Shown piece after piece: positions 9,186 through 15,856 of a DNA stretch of 64,000 bases. This stretch comes from Acinetobacter courvalinii (GTDB taxonomy: Bacteria > Pseudomonadota > Gammaproteobacteria > Pseudomonadales > Moraxellaceae), in assembly GCF_014635545.1 (NCBI RefSeq), contig NZ_BMDA01000002.1, positions 62,001-126,000 on the forward strand, given 5' to 3'. Below the pieces are notes generated by a model. It had not been told where the DNA came from, ran no database searches, and saw only the letters and a list, made by a program, of their open reading frames with translations. Position numbers and translations under genes: made by a program. Positions within the stretch are counted from its first letter, which is position 1, and every line of letters starts with the position of its first letter.

Positions 9186-10091
9186 ATGATTGAAGATATA
9201 AGATATTTAATTATTTTCGCAAAAATTGCTGAATTTGGTTCAATTTCCAAAGGAGCCAAAGCACTAGGCCTGTCGACGGCAACGGTGAGTATGCATCTCG
9301 CCAAGTTAGAGAAAAATTTGGAGTGTGCCTTATTTTATCGTAATACACGAAAAATGACCTTAACACATGATGGACAAAAACTTTTAGAAACGGCCAAAGG
9401 CATGCTGGAAACCTATGAGACAGGTATTTCAGACTTTAAACAACGTTCTATTCTTAGAAAAACACAATTGCATATCTCCATCCCAGCAGTTTTTATCCAT
9501 AGCGAGTTTATGCAATGTATTACCACATTTTTTGAGGCGTATAAGGACTTAACTGTACACATTACTTGTGATGATAGCAGAACAGATTTGATTGCTGAAA
9601 ATGTTGACATTGCTTTTCGAATTGGTGAGCTTGCAGATAGTTCATTTAAAGCTCGTTATCTGTTTCCCTTAGCCCGAAGTATCGTTGCGACCCCGGATTT
9701 TTTACGTCAGTATCCGCCCATTACTCATCCAAAACAGCTGATCAATATGAAATGGCTGGGTTTGAGTATGAGGAAAAATAAGCGAATATTACGGCATCGA
9801 CATACAGGAGAAGAGGTCGAAATCTCATACCAGCCTCATATTTATGTGAATAATGTTGATGCTGCTTATCGGCTGGCAAAATTAAATGCAGGGCTGGCAG
9901 CACCTCCTGATGAATTAATTCAAGCTGATCTTGATCAGCAAAAGATTGTAAGAGTGCTACCGGATTGGTTACTTGAACCCTTGAGTGTGTATGCAGTTTG
10001 GCCTGCGAATATACCAATTAATGGTATTGCCCATGCTTTAATTGAGCGAATTTATCAATCATTTAATTCCCCAATAGTTGGATCAGCATAA
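9186..10091 (+). CDS. LysR-family transcriptional regulator
   Basis: 301 residues from ATG 9186, where the frame begins MIEDIRYLIIFAKIAEFGS. The winged helix-turn-helix occupies about residues 1-60 (SISKGAKALGLSTATVSMHLAKLEKNL). A LysR substrate-binding domain follows, with the periplasmic-binding-protein-like segment DIAFRIGELADSSFKARYLFPLARSIVATPDFL. Its class resembles the CrgA/DmlR-like group. Its 3' end overlaps the convergent LysE gene by 29 nt. Effector and target are unknown; the neighbouring exporter is a candidate. Confidence 0.88.
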   Translation: MIEDIRYLIIFAKIAEFGSISKGAKALGLSTATVSMHLAKLEKNLECALFYRNTRKMTLTHDGQKLLETAKGMLETYETGISDFKQRSILRKTQLHISIPAVFIHSEFMQCITTFFEAYKDLTVHITCDDSRTDLIAENVDIAFRIGELADSSFKARYLFPLARSIVATPDFLRQYPPITHPKQLINMKWLGLSMRKNKRILRHRHTGEEVEISYQPHIYVNNVDAAYRLAKLNAGLAAPPDELIQADLDQQKIVRVLPDWLLEPLSVYAVWPANIPINGIAHALIERIYQSFNSPIVGSA

Positions 10092-10668
10092 AGATGGATA
10101 GTATGATTAAAGATCCGCCCATCAACATATTCAGGAGCCTGAGCTGATATGGGTTGGTTAAGATTTTTGCGAGTTTATGTCCTGATACACCCCAAATAAT
10201 GAAACAGAGATAGCAAGTAACGAAATAAATAAGAATAAACAGAACAAGAGGAAAATAACTGATGGGTGAGGTGAATAAGGATATACCCGAGAGACATGCA
10301 ATCCATGCTTTAGGATTGAGCCATTGTAAGAGAAATCCCTCTGTAAAACTGGCAACAGATATATTATTTACAAGCTCAATCTCTGGTTTAGAAAGTATAA
10401 TTTTTTGCCCAATATAAAAAATAAATAATGCACCTGCACATTCTAGTATTTTGAAAAAAATAGGATAATGGCCAATCGTTTGACTAAATCCAAAGCCTAA
10501 AAATATTAATAACAAGGTAAAGCCAAGCGTTGCTCCTGAAATAAAGGGCAATGTTTTTCGAAATCCATGCATTAAGCTGGTTGAAAGAATTGTAATATTG
10601 ATTGGTCCTGGTGAAATGGACATTGTAAGTGAAAAAATAAACATGCTTATAAGAACAGAGATTGACAT
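10063..10668 (-). CDS. LysE-family amino acid exporter
   Basis: 201 residues, six hydrophobic segments, with the N-terminal SPGPINITI motif (about residues 20-28) typical of the LysE/RhtB superfamily. It probably exports an amino acid or derivative across the inner membrane. The central WLNPKAW segment (about 115-121) is the other family hallmark. It converges on a LysR regulator with a 29-nt 3' overlap, an arrangement that could give antisense interference. Substrate not predictable from sequence. Confidence 0.9.
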   Translation of the reverse strand: MSISVLISMFIFSLTMSISPGPINITILSTSLMHGFRKTLPFISGATLGFTLLLIFLGFGFSQTIGHYPIFFKILECAGALFIFYIGQKIILSKPEIELVNNISVASFTEGFLLQWLNPKAWIACLSGISLFTSPISYFPLVLFILIYFVTCYLCFIIWGVSGHKLAKILTNPYQLRLLNMLMGGSLIILSIFMLIQLLGN

Positions 10669-11021
10669 TATTTTGAACTTTTTGAAATCAATTATTAAAA
10701 TCCAATGATATAGCGTAATTCAAATAAGATTAGACGGGTTTTATCAAAAACTGATTTTGATTTTTTGATTACAGCACTCTAACAATCAATTTGATTATTC
10801 TAAAAAATTAATCTGAACTTGAATCGTTAGTCTTTCATATGGTGAACTTGGGCGAGTTTTTTTATTACTCGCGGTGAAAAGGCCTAAGACAGTGGGATAA
10901 AGGAGAAAATTTCCTAAGCATAGTTAAAAAGGATCGTCTTTGCCCATAGCATAACGCCGTTTCTGAAAGACAAGTTGAAACTTGGAAATTTGATCTATCA
11001 TTAAAATTGAGTCCATAACTT
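10669..11021. other. Intergenic region between divergent genes
   Basis: 353 bp with no supported gene. It should contain the promoters of the LysE gene (minus) and the membrane protein gene (plus). A hairpin GCGAGT / ACTCGC lies near 10850-10875. A 30-codon minus-strand frame (10924-11016) is too short and unsupported to call. Confidence 0.5.
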
Positions 11022-11441
11022 ATGATGAGATATGTAGCTATAGTGTTTTTATTCCTATCAGGTATAGGTGGGTATACGATTGATAAATTTGGTCAAGATT
11101 TATGTATCAATGAATATATCGCTATAGGAACTATTACCTATTTTAAAGAATTAAATGGGATTTCCGCTAATGATCCATCAATGTTAGCGACGTGCGGTGT
11201 AGTATCTATTATTTTTTCAATAATTTTAATCTTCATAAAAAACAAATGCTTTTATGTAGCTATGACATTTCTACTACTTGTTTTAGAAGTGATTCTATTA
11301 AATATGATGGAAACCGTATCTTATATAGAAATTATTTATGACTCAATTACGCAGTGTGCTAATTATTCTGTGCTGATATGGGTTACTTTTCAGGCTGCAT
11401 TCTTAATATCCAGTTGTTTTTATCTTTTTAAAAGGAAATAA
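11022..11441 (+). CDS. Hypothetical multi-pass membrane protein
   Basis: 139 residues with about four hydrophobic segments (1-20, 58-82, 85-105 and 115-135) and a KRK C-terminus. It starts with two consecutive ATG codons, without a strong ribosome site. Base composition is A+T-richer than the core genes, consistent with an accessory gene. No homologous family is recognised. It lies 36 bp upstream of the first small-RNA repeat, with no terminator of its own in between. Confidence 0.65.
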   Translation: MMRYVAIVFLFLSGIGGYTIDKFGQDLCINEYIAIGTITYFKELNGISANDPSMLATCGVVSIIFSIILIFIKNKCFYVAMTFLLLVLEVILLNMMETVSYIEIIYDSITQCANYSVLIWVTFQAAFLISSCFYLFKRK

Positions 11442-11476
11442 AGTTTATTTAACTTTGAGGGACTTTAACCCAAACC

Positions 11477-11494
11477 TGTACGCTTTTACTTACA
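11477..11494 (+). promoter_or_regulatory. GacA-type upstream activating box, sRNA copy A
   Basis: TGTACG-N6-CTTACA matches the GacA/UvrY box TGTAAG-N6-CTTACA at 11 of 12 defined positions. The -10 element TAATAT is at 11539-11544, with box start to -10 start of 62 bp, identical in all three copies. Confidence 0.7.
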
Positions 11495-11550
11495 TCAATC
11501 AAGGTCAATGTCCCATGTTCAACCCAAGCTCAATTACCTAATATGAACTC

Positions 11551-11678
11551 ATCAGGAACAGGAAGTTCCAGAACATAAAACAAAAATGATAAGTTCAGGC
11601 ATCAGGATGTGAGATATGACAGGAGTTGTATCTAGTGAAAGGAATACGAAAAAGCCCGACAGGATGTCGGGCTTTTTT
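11551..11678 (+). ncRNA. Rsm/Csr-type small RNA, copy A
   Basis: Predicted RNA of about 128 nt; its 5' end is inferred from TAATAT at 11539-11544. Contents in order: 5' ATCAGGA; hairpin GGAAC/GTTCC with loop AGGAA (11555-11569); ATCAGGA; hairpin AGATATGAC/GTTGTATCT with loop AGGA (11612-11633); terminator CCGAC/GTCGG with loop AGGAT. GGA motifs in loops are the CsrA/RsmA binding signature. Relative to copies B and C the second stem carries a G-C to A-T compensatory pair change. Likely role: sequestering CsrA. This is the most diverged of the three copies. An Acinetobacter multicopy sRNA family has been likened to phage C4 RNA; whether it is the same family cannot be told from here. Confidence 0.75.
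11651..11678. terminator. Terminator of sRNA copy A
   Basis: GCCCGAC/GTCGGGC stem with A-run before and six T after. It also faces the 3' end of the convergent LysR gene, 25 nt away. Confidence 0.92.
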
Positions 11679-11702
11679 CATTTTATTTTTTTAGAGTGCT
11701 GT

Positions 11703-12608
11703 TTAATTGATTGGCTTGGCATTGTAATAAGCATGAATTGAGGCGGCACAGCAGTCAATCAACAGGTCTTCATCCTTTTTCCAGATCAGTTTCACTTCAC
11801 TGAGCTTATTTTCATCCTGAATCGGAATAAGCCTGACATTGCTGGGCAGAATCACTTTAAATTCTTCAGGCACAATACAAATGCCAAAGCCATTGGCGAC
11901 CAGTTCCAGCTGAGATCTTTTCCTTGAATAAATTCGGGTTCTTTTCGGAGAAAAGCCATTGACCTGACATAAGTTGGCGGCCAGATAGCTGAGACCACCA
12001 CGCGCATTATGTGGTACAGAAACAAAATTTAATAAGGCTAATTCGCGTATCGAAATATTTTCTTTTTCACTTAAAACCGGATCGGCAATATGGGCAGCCA
12101 CATATAATGGGGCAGTGTATAAGCTAATCGAATTGACCTCATCTAAATTGTGATAAATCGGCGGCCGGATAAAACCCAGATCAATGGAACCATTTAATAG
12201 ATATTCCAGTTGTAACTCAGAAGATAGAGTATTCATTTCAATATCAATATTATGGGTGTCACACAGTTGCTCAAAGACTTCCAGTTTATTCTGATCCAGT
12301 ACGATACTGCTGGAATGGGCAATTTTAATAATTCGGCCTTCGCCCCGACTGATACTTTGGGCGCTGGCAATGGAACTTTTTAAATGATCCATATTGGTTT
12401 TTAAGCTTTTATACAGTGCTTCGCCTGCAACCGTAAGTTTTATCTTCTTTTCAGAGCGATCGAAAATCTCAAAGCCTAATTCTTCTTCTAAATTTTTAAT
12501 CTGCCTGCTCAGTGCTGATTGGGCAATAAACAGCTTCTCCGAAGCGGCAATAAAGCCACCGGTTTCGACAATTGTGATTAGATAATTGAATTGTTTTAAT
12601 GTCCACAT
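11703..12608 (-). CDS. LysR-family transcriptional regulator
   Basis: 301 residues starting MWTLKQFNYLITIVETGGF. The helix-turn-helix at about 15-60 includes AQSALSRQIKNLEEELGFEIF, followed by a substrate-binding domain to the C-terminus. Probably a regulator of a divergent or nearby metabolic gene. The only divergent gene is a 41-codon ORF starting at 12705, so the original target may have been lost or lies elsewhere. The 3' end abuts sRNA copy A, whose terminator can serve both strands. Confidence 0.92.
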   Translation of the reverse strand: MWTLKQFNYLITIVETGGFIAASEKLFIAQSALSRQIKNLEEELGFEIFDRSEKKIKLTVAGEALYKSLKTNMDHLKSSIASAQSISRGEGRIIKIAHSSSIVLDQNKLEVFEQLCDTHNIDIEMNTLSSELQLEYLLNGSIDLGFIRPPIYHNLDEVNSISLYTAPLYVAAHIADPVLSEKENISIRELALLNFVSVPHNARGGLSYLAANLCQVNGFSPKRTRIYSRKRSQLELVANGFGICIVPEEFKVILPSNVRLIPIQDENKLSEVKLIWKKDEDLLIDCCAASIHAYYNAKPIN

Positions 12609-12704
12609 ATCTCAAAATTAGATCAGTGCCTGCTTTTTCTATATTAGATGAGATGAAAGAAATCTTATATCTTTTTTATAGGTTCTTGATTCAGGTGGCT
12701 GAAA

Positions 12705-12830
12705 ATGACGATGAAAAACAAGATTGTGACCTTGATTGCTGCAGTACTGATTTGTGTACTGGTGCAGAGCTATGACCATTATATGGGCATACAGCCGATC
12801 TCACAGCAGACTGATTTATCAGGAGATTAG
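12705..12830 (+). CDS. Small single-pass membrane or exported peptide, function unknown
   Basis: 41 residues (MTMKNKIVTLIAAVLICVLVQSYDHYMGIQ and a short polar tail). An inner ATG at 12711 is an alternative start. AGGTGG at 12693-12698 provides a ribosome site. One hydrophobic helix at about 6-22 could be a membrane anchor or uncleaved signal. It is divergent from the LysR gene, so possibly under its control. The size makes the call tentative, though coding is supported by ribosome site, start and helix. Confidence 0.5.
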   Translation: MTMKNKIVTLIAAVLICVLVQSYDHYMGIQPISQQTDLSGD

Positions 12831-12893
12831 GTAAATCTTCGCATCATCTTTGATGTCATGACCAATTTTATAAATGAGATGAGCGCATGGCGA

Positions 12894-12911
12894 TGTACGT
12901 TTTTGCTTACA
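12894..12911 (+). promoter_or_regulatory. GacA-type upstream activating box, sRNA copy B
   Basis: TGTACG-N6-CTTACA, same match as copy A. TAATAT -10 at 12956-12961; box centre lies about 65 bp before the inferred RNA start. Confidence 0.72.
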
Positions 12912-12967
12912 CTGATTAGAGGGAATGTCCCATTTTCAACCCAAGCTCAATTGCCTAATATGAATTC

Positions 12968-13096
12968 ATTAGGAACAGGAAGTTCCAGAACATAAAACAA
13001 AAATGATAAGTTCAGGCATCAGGATATGAGGTACGACAGGAGTTGCACCTAGTAACGAAATACGAAAAAAAGCCCGACAGGATGTCGGGCTTTTTT
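12968..13096 (+). ncRNA. Rsm/Csr-type small RNA, copy B
   Basis: About 129 nt, five GGA motifs. Hairpin GGAAC/GTTCC with loop AGGAA at 12972-12986; hairpin AGGTACGAC/GTTGCACCT with loop AGGA at 13029-13050; terminator loop AGGAT. Upstream, CCTAAT/ATTAGG spans the start region. It is nearly identical to copy C over more than 200 bp including the promoter. Its terminator T-run overlaps the stop codon of the convergent ADP-ribosylglycohydrolase gene (13095-13097). Predicted to bind CsrA/RsmA; CsrA itself is not in the window. Confidence 0.78.
13070..13096. terminator. Bidirectional terminator of sRNA copy B
   Basis: Stem GCCCGAC/GTCGGGC, loop AGGAT region, A-run upstream and T-run downstream. 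The downstream T-run touches the stop codon of the opposing gene. Confidence 0.92.
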
Positions 13097-13946
13097 AATG
13101 ATCATCAATAGGATTTAGTAAATTAATCAAATCTCTATCCAAGCTCTTTAGAAAAGGGATTCCATAGTTATTTTCTTTTAGCATTTCAAAAAGATGATTT
13201 GGTAAATCATTTTTATATTCTGTAAAGCATGTGGCTAGACCTATAGCTATAGAAGCAACACTATCAGTATCTCCACCTAATTGAATGCATGCTTTCAATA
13301 GTGAACTCATTGAGTCATGTTTTAATAAGCAGGTAAAAGCTGCACTAACGGTGTCATATGCATTTAAAGAAACTCTTTCTTGCCAATTAAAATTCCATTC
13401 ATTCAAGCCTTCACATTCTAAGAATTTTTTTAACTCTGCTAATCTACCGTTCTCTTGTAAGCCAAAATATGCTGCTAAACCTACTGCACAACTAGATGAT
13501 ATCCCCAGTTTAGTATTATGGGTTATTTGTGCTTGTAATGTAGCAAACGTAATAACATCACTCCTATTCTTTAAAAACCCGATAGGTACTGAACGCATAG
13601 CTGCACCATTTCTTTCACTGGTTGAGATCAGCATATTAAGTAACTCTTTTCCAGATCTAACTTGAGTTAACAAATTGTAGAAACCTTCAGAATATCCAAC
13701 CCTTATATCTCTTTGAAAACATTCTATAAATTTTGTGGCTATATTTTCTTTAGTCCATTCTGCTCCAGACAAGATAAATTCAGCTATAGCAATCGACATT
13801 TGAGTATCATCTGTATATTGACCTGAAATATCGTATAACTCATGTTGGCAATATGATACTAAGTTATTATGAGCATTAATTTTTTCTGTAGCGCAAAACT
13901 CAAATCCTGCACCATATGCATCTGCAATAGCTATTTCAGTTAACAC
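13095..13946 (-). CDS. ADP-ribosylglycohydrolase family protein
   Basis: Predicted to remove ADP-ribose from proteins or nucleic acids (ARH/DraG fold). 283 residues. Metal-binding motifs are present: QYTDDTQM (about residues 42-50) and the C-terminal GGDTDSVASIAIG (about 226-238). It starts with GTG preceded by AGAGGG, 8 nt upstream; a TAG lies further upstream in frame. It is A+T-richer than neighbouring core genes and sits between two nearly identical 200-bp sRNA repeats, which suggests an acquired gene. No partner ADP-ribosyltransferase is adjacent, so the target is unknown. Confidence 0.9.
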   Translation of the reverse strand: MLTEIAIADAYGAGFEFCATEKINAHNNLVSYCQHELYDISGQYTDDTQMSIAIAEFILSGAEWTKENIATKFIECFQRDIRVGYSEGFYNLLTQVRSGKELLNMLISTSERNGAAMRSVPIGFLKNRSDVITFATLQAQITHNTKLGISSSCAVGLAAYFGLQENGRLAELKKFLECEGLNEWNFNWQERVSLNAYDTVSAAFTCLLKHDSMSSLLKACIQLGGDTDSVASIAIGLATCFTEYKNDLPNHLFEMLKENNYGIPFLKSLDRDLINLLNPIDDH

Positions 13947-14147
13947 GCAAATTAGCCCTCTTTGCCACTATATTTTTAATAAAACCTCAGCAGAAAAATA
14001 ATCTATTTCATATCTTGAATAAAATGAGATAAGAAAATCTCTCTACGTTTAGTTATTTTATCATTAAATAAACTAATGGGACTGCCTATTTTGAAGTATT
14101 ACTATTTTATTCAAGCAGATTTCATTTAATGAATAATATAAAAATTG

Positions 14148-14165
14148 TGTACGTTTTTGCTTACA
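14148..14165 (+). promoter_or_regulatory. GacA-type upstream activating box, sRNA copy C
   Basis: TGTACG-N6-CTTACA; TAATAT -10 at 14210-14215, again 62 bp from box start to -10 start. Confidence 0.72.
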
Positions 14166-14221
14166 CTGATTAGAGGAAATGTCCCATTTTCAACCCAAGC
14201 TGAATTGCCTAATATGAATTC

Positions 14222-14350
14222 ATCAGGAACAGGAAGTTCCAGAACATAAAACAAAAATGATAAGTTCAGGCATCAGGACGTGAGGTACGACAGGAGTTGC
14301 ACCTAGTAACGAAATACGAAAAAAGCCCGACAGGATGTCGGGCTTTTTTT
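14222..14350 (+). ncRNA. Rsm/Csr-type small RNA, copy C
   Basis: About 129 nt with the same five GGA sites as copies A and B: hairpin with AGGAA loop at 14226-14240, hairpin with AGGA loop at 14283-14304, and terminator loop AGGAT. It differs from copy B by only a handful of substitutions across promoter and RNA. The end meets the stop codon of the convergent LysR gene (14349-14351). Confidence 0.78.
14324..14350. terminator. Bidirectional terminator of sRNA copy C
   Basis: Same GCCCGAC/GTCGGGC hairpin, with seven T following and an A-run before it. Confidence 0.92.
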
Positions 14351-15242
14351 ATTCCAGATTGATTTGTTTGGTCCAGAGTTCAATCAGCATCTGGATGGTC
14401 TGGCTTAAAGGTTTGTGGCTCGGCCAGATGGCGTGAATCGGCATATCCAGTCGATTGGTGGTGTCATGAAATTCCAGTCGAACCAGACTGCCTTGAGTAA
14501 AATGTTCTTGCACGGTCGAAAGTGGGAAATTTCCCCAGCCAAAGCCCTGTTCCACCATATTAATTGCCATCAATAAACTATCGCTATACCAGTAAGAATC
14601 AGAGACCAGGACCCGACTATCCGGGAGAGGGTAGTGTTTGCTGGCAATAATAATCTGTCTGAGTTCAGAGAGCATGGTCAATTCATTTTTATGATTGTCC
14701 TTAAGCTGTTGTGCACCTTGAGGAGAAATTGCTGCAACAAATTTTTCAGTTCCCAAAAGTCGAAAGCGCTCATTCCGGTCGAGCTCAGATGAGCTATAGG
14801 CAATATACAGATCAATTTCATTGTGATGTAAGCGTGCTTTTAATTCTTGTTGTGGCGCACTGACCATTTCAATGTCCAGTAGCGGATAGCGTTGCAGCAG
14901 ATGGGCAATAGCAGGCAATAAAAGTTTCTGGTTGACGTCTGCAGCCACCCCAATTGCAATACGGGTTTCCAGTCCTGTTGAAAGTTCAGTTAAATGCATT
15001 TCCAGCTGGCGCAGTTTAGTCACAATCAATCGGGCGTGTGGCTCGATGGATAAGGCAATGTCAGTGGGCGCAAGATGATTTTTACTGCGTTCAAATAATT
15101 TTAAATTTAGTTCTGCTTCTAAATTGGCAATCGCCATACTGACGGCAGAAGGTACCCGATTCAGTGCCCGGGCTGCCGCTGAAAAATTTCCTCGATCAAT
15201 AATTTCAAGAATCAGCTCAAGCTGTTCACTGGTCAATTTCAT
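14349..15242 (-). CDS. LysR-family regulator divergent from a PACE pump
   Basis: 297 residues. Helix-turn-helix at about 1-60 (NFSAAARALNRVPSAVSMAIANLEAELNLKLF), then a ligand-binding domain. It is divergent from the PACE-family efflux gene with 94 bp between the starts, the same arrangement as aceR-aceI in A. baumannii, where the LysR protein activates the pump gene in response to chlorhexidine. It probably controls the adjacent pump; the ligand is not known. Confidence 0.9.
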   Translation of the reverse strand: MKLTSEQLELILEIIDRGNFSAAARALNRVPSAVSMAIANLEAELNLKLFERSKNHLAPTDIALSIEPHARLIVTKLRQLEMHLTELSTGLETRIAIGVAADVNQKLLLPAIAHLLQRYPLLDIEMVSAPQQELKARLHHNEIDLYIAYSSSELDRNERFRLLGTEKFVAAISPQGAQQLKDNHKNELTMLSELRQIIIASKHYPLPDSRVLVSDSYWYSDSLLMAINMVEQGFGWGNFPLSTVQEHFTQGSLVRLEFHDTTNRLDMPIHAIWPSHKPLSQTIQMLIELWTKQINLE

Positions 15243-15336
15243 TTTAATTCTCTTGTCAGCTGTACTGATAACGATTGACTTTTTTTATCAAAATTAAAGC
15301 GTAAAATCCACTCATTATTGATTTTAAGGTGTGGTC

Positions 15337-15789
15337 ATGCAAGGAACCAAGAGAAGAGTCACTTATGTGTTTTTCTATGAAGTTTTTAGCTTTTTTATCT
15401 GTGCAATGGTGCTGGCAGTGCTGTCAGGTACCACCATTAGTCATACCGGGCCTTTGTCGATCTTGATTGCAGTCATCGCCGTAACCGTGAACTTTTTTTA
15501 TAACTACGTGTTCGAGATGTGGGAAAAAACCCAAACCTCGAAAAAGCGTACCGTGTTAAGACGTGTTGCACATGCGATTGGATTCCAGATTGTGCTGGTG
15601 ATGATTTTGATTCCGTTGATTGCATGGTGGATGCAAATCAGTTTAGTTAAGGCGTTCTTGCTGGACTTCAGTCTGATGGTACTGATCCCATGTTATACCT
15701 TTGTTTATAATTACTTTTTTGATCATATCTTTGGCTTACCCGGTCATTTGCTCGAGTCGGCAGAGCTTAATGCAAACGCCAGCCACTGA
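15337..15789 (+). CDS. PACE-family multidrug/biocide efflux transporter
   Basis: 150 residues, four membrane helices, two repeats of the bacterial transmembrane pair domain. AAGGTG 6 nt before ATG 15337 favours this start over the GTG at 15331. Family landmarks are the helix-1 glutamate in FFYEVFSFF, NFFYNYVFEMWE in the first pair, and CYTFVYNYFFDHIFGLP in the second. PACE proteins such as AceI export chlorhexidine and related cations or short-chain polyamines. It is not close enough to AceI to call the same gene with certainty. Confidence 0.9.
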   Translation: MQGTKRRVTYVFFYEVFSFFICAMVLAVLSGTTISHTGPLSILIAVIAVTVNFFYNYVFEMWEKTQTSKKRTVLRRVAHAIGFQIVLVMILIPLIAWWMQISLVKAFLLDFSLMVLIPCYTFVYNYFFDHIFGLPGHLLESAELNANASH

Positions 15790-15807
15790 TTGCAATGATC
15801 CAGAATT

Positions 15808-15842
15808 AAAAAAAGCCGATCCAGAAGGGTCGGCTTTTTTTA
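15808..15842. terminator. Bidirectional terminator between PACE pump and phoR
   Basis: AAAAGCCGA / TCGGCTTTT stem gives U-runs on both strands for the convergent genes. Confidence 0.88.
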
Positions 15843-15856
15843 ATTGAAGCTAAAAT

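Noticed and set aside
10924-11016. Minus-strand frame of 30 codons in the LysE upstream region
   Set aside because: Too short, no ribosome site, no recognisable motif.
11477-14350. Reading the three repeats as insertion sequences or MITEs
   Set aside because: No terminal inverted repeats or target duplications; the units carry promoter, RNA and terminator in fixed spacing.
11477-14350. Calling the three repeats phage C4 antisense RNAs
   Set aside because: Acinetobacter multicopy RNAs have been compared to C4, but the GacA-type box and GGA loops fit Rsm RNAs better. It cannot be settled without a covariance search.
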